Shown: positions 27,536-36,272 of the stretch, in pieces
Numbering within the stretch: position 1 is the first letter of the stretch
Layout of the letters: each line of letters begins with the position of its first letter
Assembly: GCA_963848195.1 (NCBI GenBank)
Contig: CAWKCY010000001.1
Span: 62,001-126,000, forward strand
Length of the DNA: 64,000 nt
Reading direction: 5' to 3'
From: CAVQBP01 sp963848195
Lineage (GTDB): Bacteria > Bacteroidota > Ignavibacteria > Ignavibacteriales > Ignavibacteriaceae
Made by a program: the position numbers and the translations under genes
The notes under the pieces: model-generated
The model's database searches: none
The model's input: only the letters and a program-made list of their open reading frames with translations
Told to the model about the DNA's origin: nothing

Positions 27536-27700
27536 CGTTGTGTAAATATTATCATTCTGTAACCTTTAAAAAGGTGTAACGTTGTCATTCTGAACGTAAC
27601 GAAGTGGAGTGAAGAATCTCACACTTCATTACTTGAACCATCTAAAACTTATAAATTGTCACTAACAGCTGAGTGAAGTGGTGTTTAGAATCTTATTGAT
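27536..27700. repeat. Short dispersed repeat between nuoH and nuoI
   Basis: The spacer carries GTCATTCTGAACGTAACG, then GAAGTGGAGTGAAGAATCTC, a type of sequence that I know as a common scattered intergenic repeat of many Bacteroidetes-like genomes, plus a short palindrome GTAACCTTTAAAAAGGTGTAAC-like at its left. A degenerate second piece (GAGTGAAGTGGTGTTTAGAATC) follows. It has split the operon. Confidence 0.5.
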
Positions 27701-27749
27701 TAACTTCAGTTATACAAATTTTGAAATTGAAAATTGATATAGGACTTTA

Positions 27750-28244
27750 ATGGCAGTTAAGAAAAGAGAAAAAGATTTAACTTTTTTAGAGAAGATATAT
27801 ATACCGGAAATTGTTAAAGGTTTATCGCTAACGTTAAAAAATATGTTTAAGCCGAAATTTACACTTAAATATCCGGAAGAGAAATTTATTCCACCGGCAT
27901 CATACAGAGGAAGGCCTGTTTTAGTGCAGGAAGAAAATGGTGTTGAGAGATGTGTAGCTTGCGGGCTTTGCAGCCGTGTTTGTCCTTCGTTAGCAATTGA
28001 GGTACAGGCTGGTGAAACAGAAAGTGAAAAAGAACGTTATCCTGAAAAATTTGAAATTAATATGATTCGATGCATCTTTTGCGGATTCTGTGAAGAAGTT
28101 TGTCCCGAAGAAGCAATCGTTATGAGTAAAGATTATGAGCTAGCGTTTTCAAAAAGGGAAGATGCTATTTATGGCAAAGACAAATTATTAGTTCCTGTTC
28201 ACCAGCTTCAAGATAGGATTAATTTTTTAAGAAGTTATAAATAG
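27750..28244 (+). CDS. nuoI: NADH-quinone oxidoreductase subunit I
   Basis: Ferredoxin-like subunit of complex I with two [4Fe-4S] motifs: CVACGLCSRVCPSLAIEV near residue 71 and CIFCGFCEEVCPEEAIVMS near residue 111. Length of 164 is typical. The first ~45 residues include the usual amphipathic membrane-touching part (GLSLTLKNMFKPKFTLKYP). nuoJ is not downstream: a T9SS gene follows instead, so the complex I locus is split and the remaining subunits must lie elsewhere. Confidence 0.95.
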   Translation: MAVKKREKDLTFLEKIYIPEIVKGLSLTLKNMFKPKFTLKYPEEKFIPPASYRGRPVLVQEENGVERCVACGLCSRVCPSLAIEVQAGETESEKERYPEKFEINMIRCIFCGFCEEVCPEEAIVMSKDYELAFSKREDAIYGKDKLLVPVHQLQDRINFLRSYK

Positions 28245-28281
28245 TAATAATATCTGGTTTTGTTCCAGTTATCGGGGTGCT

Positions 28282-29964
28282 ATGCAAAAAACTTTTACTA
28301 TTTTATTTTTATTTATTTTCGTTTTATCTGTTTTTGCACAAAACGAAGAGGACAGCTATAGAATTAGCTGCCCCTCTTATATACCTGTAAATTCAACTTT
28401 TGATATATCTTTAGTGACTACCAACAGGTTCGCCAAAGCAGATACACTTGAATTATATATTTTACCCGATGAAAAACTCTCTTTACTTGATGTTGAACTA
28501 AATACCCTTCTTTGGAAATCCGCATTAGATTATAAATCAGCACAGCTTGAAAGATATACAGGTCCCGCATATAAATGTATTATAAATCTTTCCGATTCGG
28601 CTTTAACACCGGGATCTTTTTTCCAGTTCTTGTTTAGATTCCAGGGTGAAAATGCTACGAGGAGTTTTGTTAAATTTTTCGGAGTATTTAAGGGTAAAGG
28701 GAAAGTTTTAGGTTATATCAATTCCAAAATAAAAAGCAGACCTATAAAAGAATCGGAATACTTAATGGTGCCGGTTAAGTTTTATAATGTTCAGAGAGTA
28801 GCTGGAAAAGCATTATTCTTTTCAAGAAATGCATACATGGATTTTTCTTTTAATGATATTAAATCCGATAATTTATTAACCGAGTTCTGGATTAAATTGG
28901 ATAATCCGGAGGAACAAGTACTAAAAATAAGGGATAAGTTAATTCCGGAATTTCAATATACCTTATCTACAAATTCTTTTCAGATTTTATCGGCTGATTC
29001 CAAATCAGGTTCACAGATCTATTCCGAGCCCTCATTTCTATCCTTAAAATGTTGGTATCATATTTCGATATTATTTTCGTTTAAAAACAGTACTGTTTCA
29101 TTTTACAGCGACGGTCAGCTTATTGGGAAATATAAATTAAATAATTCTGTAGAAGCAAAAGATCTCGGCTTTGAGTTTTATAACTTTGAAGAAGAAGAAT
29201 CATTCCAGATTGACCTTTTAAGAGTAATTGATTTGAATAACACAATAGATTATTCTTTCTCAAACTGTAACTTCCAGAATTTTTCTGCAGATAGTTCGAC
29301 AGTATTAGCAAGATTTAAAGTAGATGATCTGGATGCATTATCGAACCTGAAGAATAAAATAGATTTAAATACTTCAGGGATACAGTTAGTGAATTCGGAC
29401 GCTCCGATATTCGCAAAAGCGCCGGAATTAAATATCAAGATGCTTTCCAATTCTTATGAACTCGAGTGGAACGGCGGGGATTATAAGCAGGCAGATTTTT
29501 ATGTCCTGGAAAAATCTTCAAAAAACGGAGGCTATACTCCTTTATTTAGAATCGATGCAGATAATTTAAATGAGAAAAATTATTCTTATTTAGATCAAAA
29601 TGACGAATCATCGGAGGTTATTTACTATAGAGTAAAGCAAGTCGATAAAGACGGTTCTGTTGTTTACTCTTCCCAGGTGAAAGTCGGACAGGGGTTGTTT
29701 GAACCGTTTGTCGTTGAACAGAATTATCCAAATCCTTTTAATCCTAAAACTAGTATAGTGTTTGAGCTGCTTCAAGAGAGTGAAGTTAAAGTAATCGTTT
29801 ACAATCTGGAAGGAAAAGAGGTTGCCAGACTTCACGATGGTCCTTTAAATAAGGGGGTTCATAAATTTACTTTTGATGCTACAGACCTGCCATCGGGGGT
29901 ATATCTATACAAGATAGAGACTCCGGATTTCTCCCAGACCAAAAAGATGGTGCTTACCAAGTAA
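28282..29964 (+). CDS. Secreted LamG-like protein with T9SS type A sorting domain
   Basis: A 560-residue exported protein. Signal peptide MQKTFTILFLFIFVLSVFAQ (1-20), a middle part with LamG-like features (FYSDGQLIGKYKLNNSVEAK near 280), and a fibronectin-like segment (YYRVKQVDKDGSVVYS near 450). The last ~85 residues are a type A sorting domain: NYPNPFNPKTSIVFELLQ, VKVIVYNLEGKEVA, SGVYLYKIET and TKKMVLTK. Probably surface-bound by T9SS. Ligand unknown. Confidence 0.88.
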   Translation: MQKTFTILFLFIFVLSVFAQNEEDSYRISCPSYIPVNSTFDISLVTTNRFAKADTLELYILPDEKLSLLDVELNTLLWKSALDYKSAQLERYTGPAYKCIINLSDSALTPGSFFQFLFRFQGENATRSFVKFFGVFKGKGKVLGYINSKIKSRPIKESEYLMVPVKFYNVQRVAGKALFFSRNAYMDFSFNDIKSDNLLTEFWIKLDNPEEQVLKIRDKLIPEFQYTLSTNSFQILSADSKSGSQIYSEPSFLSLKCWYHISILFSFKNSTVSFYSDGQLIGKYKLNNSVEAKDLGFEFYNFEEEESFQIDLLRVIDLNNTIDYSFSNCNFQNFSADSSTVLARFKVDDLDALSNLKNKIDLNTSGIQLVNSDAPIFAKAPELNIKMLSNSYELEWNGGDYKQADFYVLEKSSKNGGYTPLFRIDADNLNEKNYSYLDQNDESSEVIYYRVKQVDKDGSVVYSSQVKVGQGLFEPFVVEQNYPNPFNPKTSIVFELLQESEVKVIVYNLEGKEVARLHDGPLNKGVHKFTFDATDLPSGVYLYKIETPDFSQTKKMVLTK

Positions 29965-29969
29965 AAGCT

Positions 29970-30072
29970 ACGAATTAGCACGAATTTAACGAATTATATA
30001 AGAAACGAATTAGCAAGCCACGAATTGATACGAATTCCACGAATTATCAAACATGAATTTTTAATAATTCGT
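29970..30072. repeat. Tandem-like acgaatt repeats in an intergenic spacer
   Basis: Seven copies of ACGAATT spaced by about 8-16 bases, with one inverted copy (AATTCGT) near the end. Such clusters are a known low-complexity intergenic type in related genomes. The function is not evident. Confidence 0.55.
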
Positions 30073-30113
30073 TGAAAAACTTTAAATTGGAGTCAAAGAA
30101 AACTGGGATAAGT

Positions 30114-30479
30114 ATGAAAAATATTAAATCCATTGAGAAGGAAATAAAAAATTTAGAAGAGTTGCTTTTAACTCCGGGCATAAGAAAATCAGTTTCAGAC
30201 CTTTCCGAAATTTTTGCGGAGGATTTTATTGAGTTTGGCAGTTCAGGAGAGATATTTGCAAAGAAAGAGATAATAAAATCACTGCAAGAAGAACCCAGAT
30301 TAAAATTATCACTTTCGAATTTTAAGATAAAAGAATTAGGCGAAGATTATTTTCTAGTTACGTACAAAGCAGTGAAAGAGGAAAATGAAGAAAAAGTGCA
30401 TTCATTGAGGAGTTCAATATGGATGAAAAAAAATGAAAAGTATTTAATGATATTTCACCAGGGAACAATAATAAAATAG
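30114..30479 (+). CDS. DUF4440-like (NTF2-fold) protein
   Basis: A protein of 121 residues with an NTF2-like pattern: a helical start, IFAEDFIEFGSSGEIFAKKEII, the strands LSNFKIKELGEDYFLVTYKAV and SSIWMKKNEKYLMIFHQGT at the end. This is the DUF4440/nuclear-transport-factor-2-like family; many members are small enzymes or binding proteins without assigned function. The ATG at 30114 is preferred because GGGA lies nearby; TTG at 30072 would add 14 residues. The membrane-protein gene follows within 21 bases. Confidence 0.7.
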   Translation: MKNIKSIEKEIKNLEELLLTPGIRKSVSDLSEIFAEDFIEFGSSGEIFAKKEIIKSLQEEPRLKLSLSNFKIKELGEDYFLVTYKAVKEENEEKVHSLRSSIWMKKNEKYLMIFHQGTIIK

Positions 30480-30484
30480 GGGGA

Positions 30485-30508
30485 ATGCCTTTAGAGCAAA
30501 ATGATTGA
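30485..30508 (+). CDS. Possible leader peptide overlapping the next gene (MPLEQND)
   Basis: Seven-codon frame starting at ATG 30485 immediately after a strong AGGGGGA; its stop overlaps the beginning of the following gene in another frame. That gene has no strong ribosome binding site of its own, so translational coupling is possible. Very short, so it may be chance. Confidence 0.25.
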   Translation: MPLEQND

Positions 30509-31262
30509 GAAAATCAAAGAAATAATTCCCTATTCTTTAATTGGCGTTGCTGCGTATATGGCAGCAGATGTAATACATGAAGTAATCGGACATGGGGGCA
30601 CATGCTTAATAATCGGACAAAAAATCAAATTATTGACCTCCGTTTATTTTAGAAGTCAACCCGGAAGTATAATAACAGATCTGGGAGGGCCCATATCCAA
30701 TTTGTTTTTTGGATTATTGATATTTTATTTCCTAAGAAAGAAGAAAAATCTTTCTATACTTCCCGGACTTCTATTATTTCTTACAATGCTGTACAGTTTT
30801 TATTGGTTTTCAGGTACAATAATAGAATCGAGTTTCAGCGGGTCAGGTGATTGGACTTATCTGATTAAACAATTGGACTTGAGAGGGTTAGGAAAAATAA
30901 TTTTAATATTTACTGGCATGGCTGCATACTATTTTACTATCAGGGTAAATTATAGACAATATAATGAGATCAGATTAACCTATTCGGAATTTCCATTAAA
31001 ACAATTTATTTACGGTTCATATATAGCAGCGGCATTAGCGGCAGTTATAGCTGGGCTATTTTTTACGCCGGATAGAATAATGGCTGCTCGTGAGGGACTC
31101 CTTGAAATGATAGCTTCAATACCTATAATCTTCATTGGAGCTAAAGATAAATTAAGAATTGAGGCTTACAATATTAAATCAAACCTTAACATATTTAATT
31201 TTATTGTAACCATTCTATTTATTATATTCTGCTTTACTCTCGGCCAAGGTTTTATCCTATAA
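30501..31262 (+). CDS. Integral membrane protein, possible M50-like metallopeptidase
   Basis: A 253-residue protein with about six membrane segments. The first one contains IHEVIGHGG (His26, Glu27, His31): an HExxxH spacing, one residue longer than the classic HExxH of zinc peptidases, followed by GG. A second conserved-looking part TDLGGPISNLFFG could be an M50-style PDxG-like site. I infer a membrane metalloprotein; peptidase activity is uncertain because of the motif spacing. It follows the DUF4440-like gene. Confidence 0.6.
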   Translation: MIEKIKEIIPYSLIGVAAYMAADVIHEVIGHGGTCLIIGQKIKLLTSVYFRSQPGSIITDLGGPISNLFFGLLIFYFLRKKKNLSILPGLLLFLTMLYSFYWFSGTIIESSFSGSGDWTYLIKQLDLRGLGKIILIFTGMAAYYFTIRVNYRQYNEIRLTYSEFPLKQFIYGSYIAAALAAVIAGLFFTPDRIMAAREGLLEMIASIPIIFIGAKDKLRIEAYNIKSNLNIFNFIVTILFIIFCFTLGQGFIL

Positions 31263-31276
31263 TCAGGGAGAAAATC

Positions 31277-31452
31277 ATGAAAAATATTTTGACAGCTTGC
31301 TTAATATTTTTAACTTTTATAGATACCGCAAAATGCGAAGAAGTATCTATAGTTGTTAATGGATGTAAGTTAGAAGGAACAGTTATTCCAATCCGGATTT
31401 ACCTTTATCATCAACGCTTTGTAAAACAATAATTAATTTTTTAAACAAATAA
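31277..31452 (+). pseudogene. Collapsed secreted alpha/beta-hydrolase gene
   Basis: The 5' part reads MKNILTACLIFLTFIDTAKC then EEVSIVVNGCKLEGTV, a signal peptide and the first beta-strand of secreted alpha/beta hydrolases. The frame then ends in IRIYLYHQRFVKQ. In another frame, from 31390, the sequence NPDLPLSSTLCKTIINFLNK plus stop (31450-31452) looks like the C-terminal end of the same enzyme family. So an internal deletion joined the two ends of one gene and removed the catalytic centre. The ATG has a GGGAG site. Confidence 0.55.
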
Positions 31453-31524
31453 AAGTTTATGTAAAAAATAGGTTTAAGATAAATTTGAAATTACTGTTCT
31501 ATAACAAAACAAAAGGGTAGTAAT

Positions 31525-32103
31525 ATGAATTCGAAAAGAACACTTCAAATTATATTATTAACTTTCTTCGGTATGTTGGGAAGTTTAATAATCGGATTCA
31601 TTTTTTTTAAGACGTCTATTTTTATTTATTCCAGTCCAAATATTCAATTTCTTATTGCTGGGTTTATTGGAGCATTATTTTTCAGCCTTTTAGAATATAG
31701 AAACATAAGAGACCAAATCTATGGAATGATATTATTGCTAATTCTTCATCTAATAATTTTTACCGGAAGACATCTATCAATAATAATGATAACAAGAGAT
31801 ATTTTTTACTTAGGTGGATTATTCTTATCAATCAAAATTTATTATCAGTTCATAAAAAGAAATCCAAAGATAAAATATTATATAAGAAGTTTAGCATTAG
31901 CACTATTTTATGGTTTGTTAAATACAATATTTATAATTGTTTTATTTCTGATATTTACAAGGGCTGAGTTCCCGTCATTAAATTTCATTTATTCAATAGC
32001 AAGGAATGGAATATTAATAGGATTAGGTCTTGGATTAGGAATTGATATTTATCTAAGTAATCAGAAGCATTTGTTAAATATATTAAAAATAAGAACTGCC
32101 TAA
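31525..32103 (+). CDS. Membrane protein of unknown function
   Basis: A 192-residue, very hydrophobic protein with about six membrane segments (for example LQIILLTFFGMLGSLIIGFI near residue 8 and LYGLLNTIFIIVLFLIF near 130) and short basic loops. No conserved motif is recognised. A ribosome binding site (AAAAGGG) precedes the ATG. It stands alone. Confidence 0.65.
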   Translation: MNSKRTLQIILLTFFGMLGSLIIGFIFFKTSIFIYSSPNIQFLIAGFIGALFFSLLEYRNIRDQIYGMILLLILHLIIFTGRHLSIIMITRDIFYLGGLFLSIKIYYQFIKRNPKIKYYIRSLALALFYGLLNTIFIIVLFLIFTRAEFPSLNFIYSIARNGILIGLGLGLGIDIYLSNQKHLLNILKIRTA

Positions 32104-32286
32104 TAATAAAATATTCAATATCTTCTTAAAGTAATCTAGGTTAACGATTTGACGGCGTATATAGAGAACTGTCTGCTGCTGAAGCTACCTTGGTATGATC
32201 CCCATGTAGGAATTATTCAAAAGGGAATTAAAATTGACATTAAAATTTTTTAAGTTAAATAAACTCATCAGCTATTAGAATAAAAA

Positions 32287-34800
32287 ATGAAATTAAAACA
32301 TTGGAAAACTAAGTTAACGCTAATATTCATTTTTACAAGTATGATTTGTAATGCCGGAGGCATTGTTATAAAAAACAATGTAATGGATAAAAAGATAGTC
32401 TTTGGCAACAAAGAAATTATGATCACCCTGGATTATAACGAAAAATGCAATATCTCGGAATTAAATATCAATGGACAGACTGTTATTTCCGGACCGGGGG
32501 GAATATTCTCAGAATTTAAAACTTCAATTAATACTTACTCTACACTTAAACTTACATCTCTTCCGGAAATTAAAGTCGGCGAAAACATTGTAACTGTAAA
32601 TAATATAAAATATGGAAGCAATGAAGAGACTATAAATGAAAATTGGAAATTTTCAATTACCGAAAGCGATATCAAATTTGATATTGAAAGAAATTTCTCC
32701 AAATCATTTATTATAGAAGATGCAGGATTTCCCTCCTTCAACTTTGATAATATAAATACCTGGAACGGTGCGTTTCTAGGATATGGCGGTATAGCCTGGT
32801 TTTATCTCTTTAACCAGCAGCTGTGTACCTATGGAGTTCATTCCAATTCATCTGTTTTCTGGAATAGTGAAACGGGAAATGCTCTTAAAGTTGTCGTATC
32901 AGTTAATGGAAAACAAACAGCAATGAAGTACAGCCGCTCTAATGTCGATAAGCTGATTTACAACATTTCTGTTTCGGATAGTGATTTAACCTGCCGTTAT
33001 GAATCTGAAAAAAGAAGCAGGTTTATAAGAGGTAAAACAGATGTCTGGTCTCCATTCAAAGTTTCAAAAGGTAAATATGTCCAAACTATAACTTTATCTT
33101 ATATAGATTATAATAAGGATTACAACAGGGGGATATTCGAAGGATTAAACAGTAAAGCCGTTACTAATTTATTAAATACGGTTGCGAGGATCGGTGTTAT
33201 AGATAAAAATTTTTTTGGAGGAAATAGCTGGCATACTCCTTACGGTCCTATTTGTCTGCATGAACAGTATATTGCGGATTTTGCAATCGGAATTAATGAT
33301 GAAAGTTATATTGAAGGGTACAAACAGTGTCTAGAATATTATCGCGATAATGCAATTCAGCCTGACGGAAGAATATTAGCCCGCTGGGCCTATCTTAATG
33401 AAGATGCTATGCCGGGAACGGTCAATAAAGAAGGCTTTTATGAAGCTCAATGGGGATACTTAATGGATTCCAATCCTGATTTCGTTTCTAATGTATCTGA
33501 ACTTTTCAATATTTGCGGAGATTTAAACTGGACTTCAAATTTCAAGGCAGCTTGTGAAAAGGCTTTGGACTTCATATTAAAAAGAGATTCCAATGGTAAT
33601 CACCTGGTTGAAATGATGACAGATTCACATTCGGAGAAAAAAGGAAGCGATTGGATTGACATTATCTGGGCTTCTTATGAAAATGCATTTGTCAATGCCA
33701 AATTATATTATGCCCTGACTTTGTGGTCGGATGTAGAAAAGCAGCTGAAAGATACTGTTAAAGAAGAATATTATTCTGCCTTTGCGGCACATCTTAAAAA
33801 AAGTTTTAACAAATCTACACATGAAGGTGGTTTCTGGGACTCAAATAATAAATGGTACGTACACTGGCGCGACAAAGATGGTTCTATTCACGGAGACAAT
33901 CTTGTAGTTCCTGTAAATCTTATGGCAATTGTTTATGGTATTTGTGATGATACTGCGAGAAGCAATGCTATCCTGGATAAAATTGAAGAGCAAACCAATC
34001 ATGAAAATCTTTTCTTCTGGCCGATTTGCCTTTTTCCATATGCGGTTGGAGAAGGCAATGACTGGCAATTCCCTTTTCCGGATTATGAAAATGGAGATAT
34101 ATTTTTATCATGGGGAAGCATTGGAGTTGAAGCCTATGCAAATTACAACCCTGACCTTGCATTAAAGTATGTAGATAATGTTTTAGACCGCTATGAAAAG
34201 GATGGTCTGGCATTCCAAAGATATGGAAGAGATAATCAAAAAGGTTTAGGTGATGATATTCTTGCCGGAAACAGCCTTGCTATTGTTGGATTATACAAAG
34301 CAATATACGGTATTAATCCTCTTTATAACAGATTATATTTAAATCCGCACCTTCCCGAAAAATTATCCGGAACAGAGTTAATTTATAATTATAGGAATGA
34401 CAAATTAAAAATAGGTCTCTCTACAAATAATTATTACATTTCAAATAACCAATTCACAATAGCTTCAAAAAAAGACTTCGGCTTTTACTCGTCAAAGGAT
34501 GATCTGCTTTACTTTAATAGAAAAGATGATACCTACTCACTAAAAGTTCAGTCATCTAATAATTTATCAATTGAAATAACTAAGTGGAATCCTGGTGAAT
34601 ATTCCTGGATTCAATCTTCAACCGATGAAAATTCAAATAAAATTGTTTATCAGATCAACAGACTTAAACCACAAACATATTTTACTATATCCGTAAACAA
34701 TAAATATTTTAACCGCATCAAAAGCACCGCTGACAGCAAAATAATTTTTAATTTAAGAACAGGTAGTAATCCGTTTATAATTCTGATAGAGAAAAAATGA
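32287..34800 (+). CDS. Exported six-hairpin glycosidase-like protein
   Basis: An 837-residue protein with a signal peptide (WKTKLTLIFIFTSMICNAG). An N-terminal beta-sandwich (25-290) leads into a helical (alpha/alpha)6 domain from about residue 295, with repeated aromatic helices (GGNSWHTPYGPICLHEQYIA, QPDGRILARWAYLNED, DSNNKWYVHWRDKDGSIHGD). A C-terminal beta-domain follows. This is the architecture of glycoside hydrolases such as GH65, GH78 and GH94; the family and sugar are not resolved. Acidic residues that could be catalytic are plentiful, for example near residue 378. A small beta-barrel-like gene begins 4 bases after the stop. Confidence 0.75.
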   Translation: MKLKHWKTKLTLIFIFTSMICNAGGIVIKNNVMDKKIVFGNKEIMITLDYNEKCNISELNINGQTVISGPGGIFSEFKTSINTYSTLKLTSLPEIKVGENIVTVNNIKYGSNEETINENWKFSITESDIKFDIERNFSKSFIIEDAGFPSFNFDNINTWNGAFLGYGGIAWFYLFNQQLCTYGVHSNSSVFWNSETGNALKVVVSVNGKQTAMKYSRSNVDKLIYNISVSDSDLTCRYESEKRSRFIRGKTDVWSPFKVSKGKYVQTITLSYIDYNKDYNRGIFEGLNSKAVTNLLNTVARIGVIDKNFFGGNSWHTPYGPICLHEQYIADFAIGINDESYIEGYKQCLEYYRDNAIQPDGRILARWAYLNEDAMPGTVNKEGFYEAQWGYLMDSNPDFVSNVSELFNICGDLNWTSNFKAACEKALDFILKRDSNGNHLVEMMTDSHSEKKGSDWIDIIWASYENAFVNAKLYYALTLWSDVEKQLKDTVKEEYYSAFAAHLKKSFNKSTHEGGFWDSNNKWYVHWRDKDGSIHGDNLVVPVNLMAIVYGICDDTARSNAILDKIEEQTNHENLFFWPICLFPYAVGEGNDWQFPFPDYENGDIFLSWGSIGVEAYANYNPDLALKYVDNVLDRYEKDGLAFQRYGRDNQKGLGDDILAGNSLAIVGLYKAIYGINPLYNRLYLNPHLPEKLSGTELIYNYRNDKLKIGLSTNNYYISNNQFTIASKKDFGFYSSKDDLLYFNRKDDTYSLKVQSSNNLSIEITKWNPGEYSWIQSSTDENSNKIVYQINRLKPQTYFTISVNNKYFNRIKSTADSKIIFNLRTGSNPFIILIEKK

Positions 34801-34804
34801 TTTT

Positions 34805-35119
34805 ATGAACAGTCTGAATCATGATAATAAAAAAATATTTATTTTTCTCCTAATAACAATTTTATGTAAACAACTCCCTGCTCAAAATCAAAATAAATTC
34901 GATTTACATTTAAGCGGCGGGAGATCCTTTATAATTTCTGATGTACAAAGTTCACATGAAAATGGATTCTACCTTAATTTTGGTCTCGGATACGATATTC
35001 TAAAACGAATGAAATTAGAAACTAATATACATTATTTCACATATCCTCAGGAAATCACTGTAATACTCGATAGAAATATTTATCAACCGGATTATAATTT
35101 TTATATAATCTATAATTAA
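34805..35119 (+). CDS. Short outer-membrane-protein-like gene, probably truncated
   Basis: A 104-residue protein with a signal peptide (about 8-26, ending LPAQ) and then beta-strand alternation of barrel type: FDLHLSGGRSFIISDVQ, GFYLNFGLGYDILKRMKLE. It ends after about three strands, too short for a barrel, and no continuation is visible in any frame downstream. It is 4 bases after the glycosidase stop and is likely the stump of a larger gene. Confidence 0.5.
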   Translation: MNSLNHDNKKIFIFLLITILCKQLPAQNQNKFDLHLSGGRSFIISDVQSSHENGFYLNFGLGYDILKRMKLETNIHYFTYPQEITVILDRNIYQPDYNFYIIYN

Positions 35120-35174
35120 AATATTAAATTTTTATTTCCAACACCCATCAAGAATTCTCATCAATTATCTTAAT

Positions 35175-35966
35175 CTAAAAATAATATAGATACTTCACTT
35201 TAAATACTCCCGCTCTTGCAGCTACATGCATTTTTTGAGGAAGCAGATTCCCCATCATATCATATTGATCATTTCTATTATCCACTTCATTATATGCTAA
35301 ATAAATCCAGCTCTTCGGACTGAAGTTGTACGAAAAAAGCAGACCGCCGATTAATTGTTCCAGATGCTGCGTGGAAGAACTATAAAGATTATCAACATAG
35401 AACCTCACATTAAGATCATTAACCGGTGTCAAAGAGATATAAGGACGCGCATCATATATTATGTCGACAAGACTTCCTGAAGGAGCCCATTCAGCCCACA
35501 TATTGTATGAAAAACCAAGTGTTAAAATGTCGGCTGCATTCCAATCAGTTTGGGCTCCAAACCATGAATATGGAGCAACGTAATCTTGATTAAAATTATA
35601 TGTCCTCGAATATCCACCCGAAAAATAAAAATCCCATTTTGAACTGGTGTTAAACCAAAAGCTATAATCAAACTCACTAGAATTATATTTTATACTCTGA
35701 TCCTTGTTTTTCCCCAGAATCAAAGTTAATTCATAACCCCAATTAGTCCTAAAATTCATATTAAAATCAAGAACGGCGGAACGATCGGTATAATCTTCAA
35801 CATGCTTAAAATTCGAATAAAAGCCGCCAAGTATAAGAATATTTTTTATATATCCTTCATCAAAAAACCAGTTTGGTCCCGTTAGTCCTGTAACCTGCCA
35901 TGTACCTATCCATGGTACATAACCTGTCTGTTCAACATTAAAGTTATTTCCGATACCATTTATTTG
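35175..35966 (-). pseudogene. N-terminally truncated DUF5916-type outer-membrane protein
   Basis: The minus-strand frame is open from 35966 down to the stop at 35175 (about 263 residues). An internal ATG at 35759 gives only 194 residues, but the barrel-type sequence runs on upstream of it (QTGYVPWIGTWQVTG, LILGGFYSNFKHVEDYTDRS). The end KVKYLYYF, with SWIYLAYNEV before it, is typical of C-terminal barrels of DUF5916 proteins, which have an N-terminal carbohydrate-binding part. Both the start and the first part are lost, so this is a remnant. Confidence 0.65.
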
Positions 35967-35969
35967 TTA

Positions 35970-36272
35970 TTTAGACTATATTCTAAAAATTAGTTACTTT
36001 ATTTCGTATAAAACTTTCTTAAAGTACATTTGTTGCGTGAAATCTCACTATTATCTGATTGTTCTTTTAAAATCATAGCAGATTCAGATAATCAGGTTAA
36101 TGAATCAAATGAATCAAATAATGAATCAAATGGAAAATGCATTAGATAAAATAAGTTTAGAAATCATAATATAATCTTGCATTTTTATTTCATTTTTTAG
36201 TAATTTGTAAATAAAATATCGCCCTTCATTTTCAGGGGGTTCATCTAAAAAATTAGGAAACCGGGAATTATA
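35970..36272. other. Spacer before comM with a short atgaatcaa tandem
   Basis: About 300 bases with no real gene. Bases about 36101-36135 contain four ATGAATCAA units in tandem, giving an optional frame of roughly 24 codons (MNQMNQIMNQMENALDK...) that I take to be chance. GGGGGTTC at 36235-36242 lies 30 bases before comM and is too far to be its ribosome site. Confidence 0.5.

Noticed and set aside
36100..36172. Short frame of repeated Met-Asn-Gln codons upstream of comM
   Set aside because: Explained by the atgaatcaa tandem; no ribosome binding site and no family.
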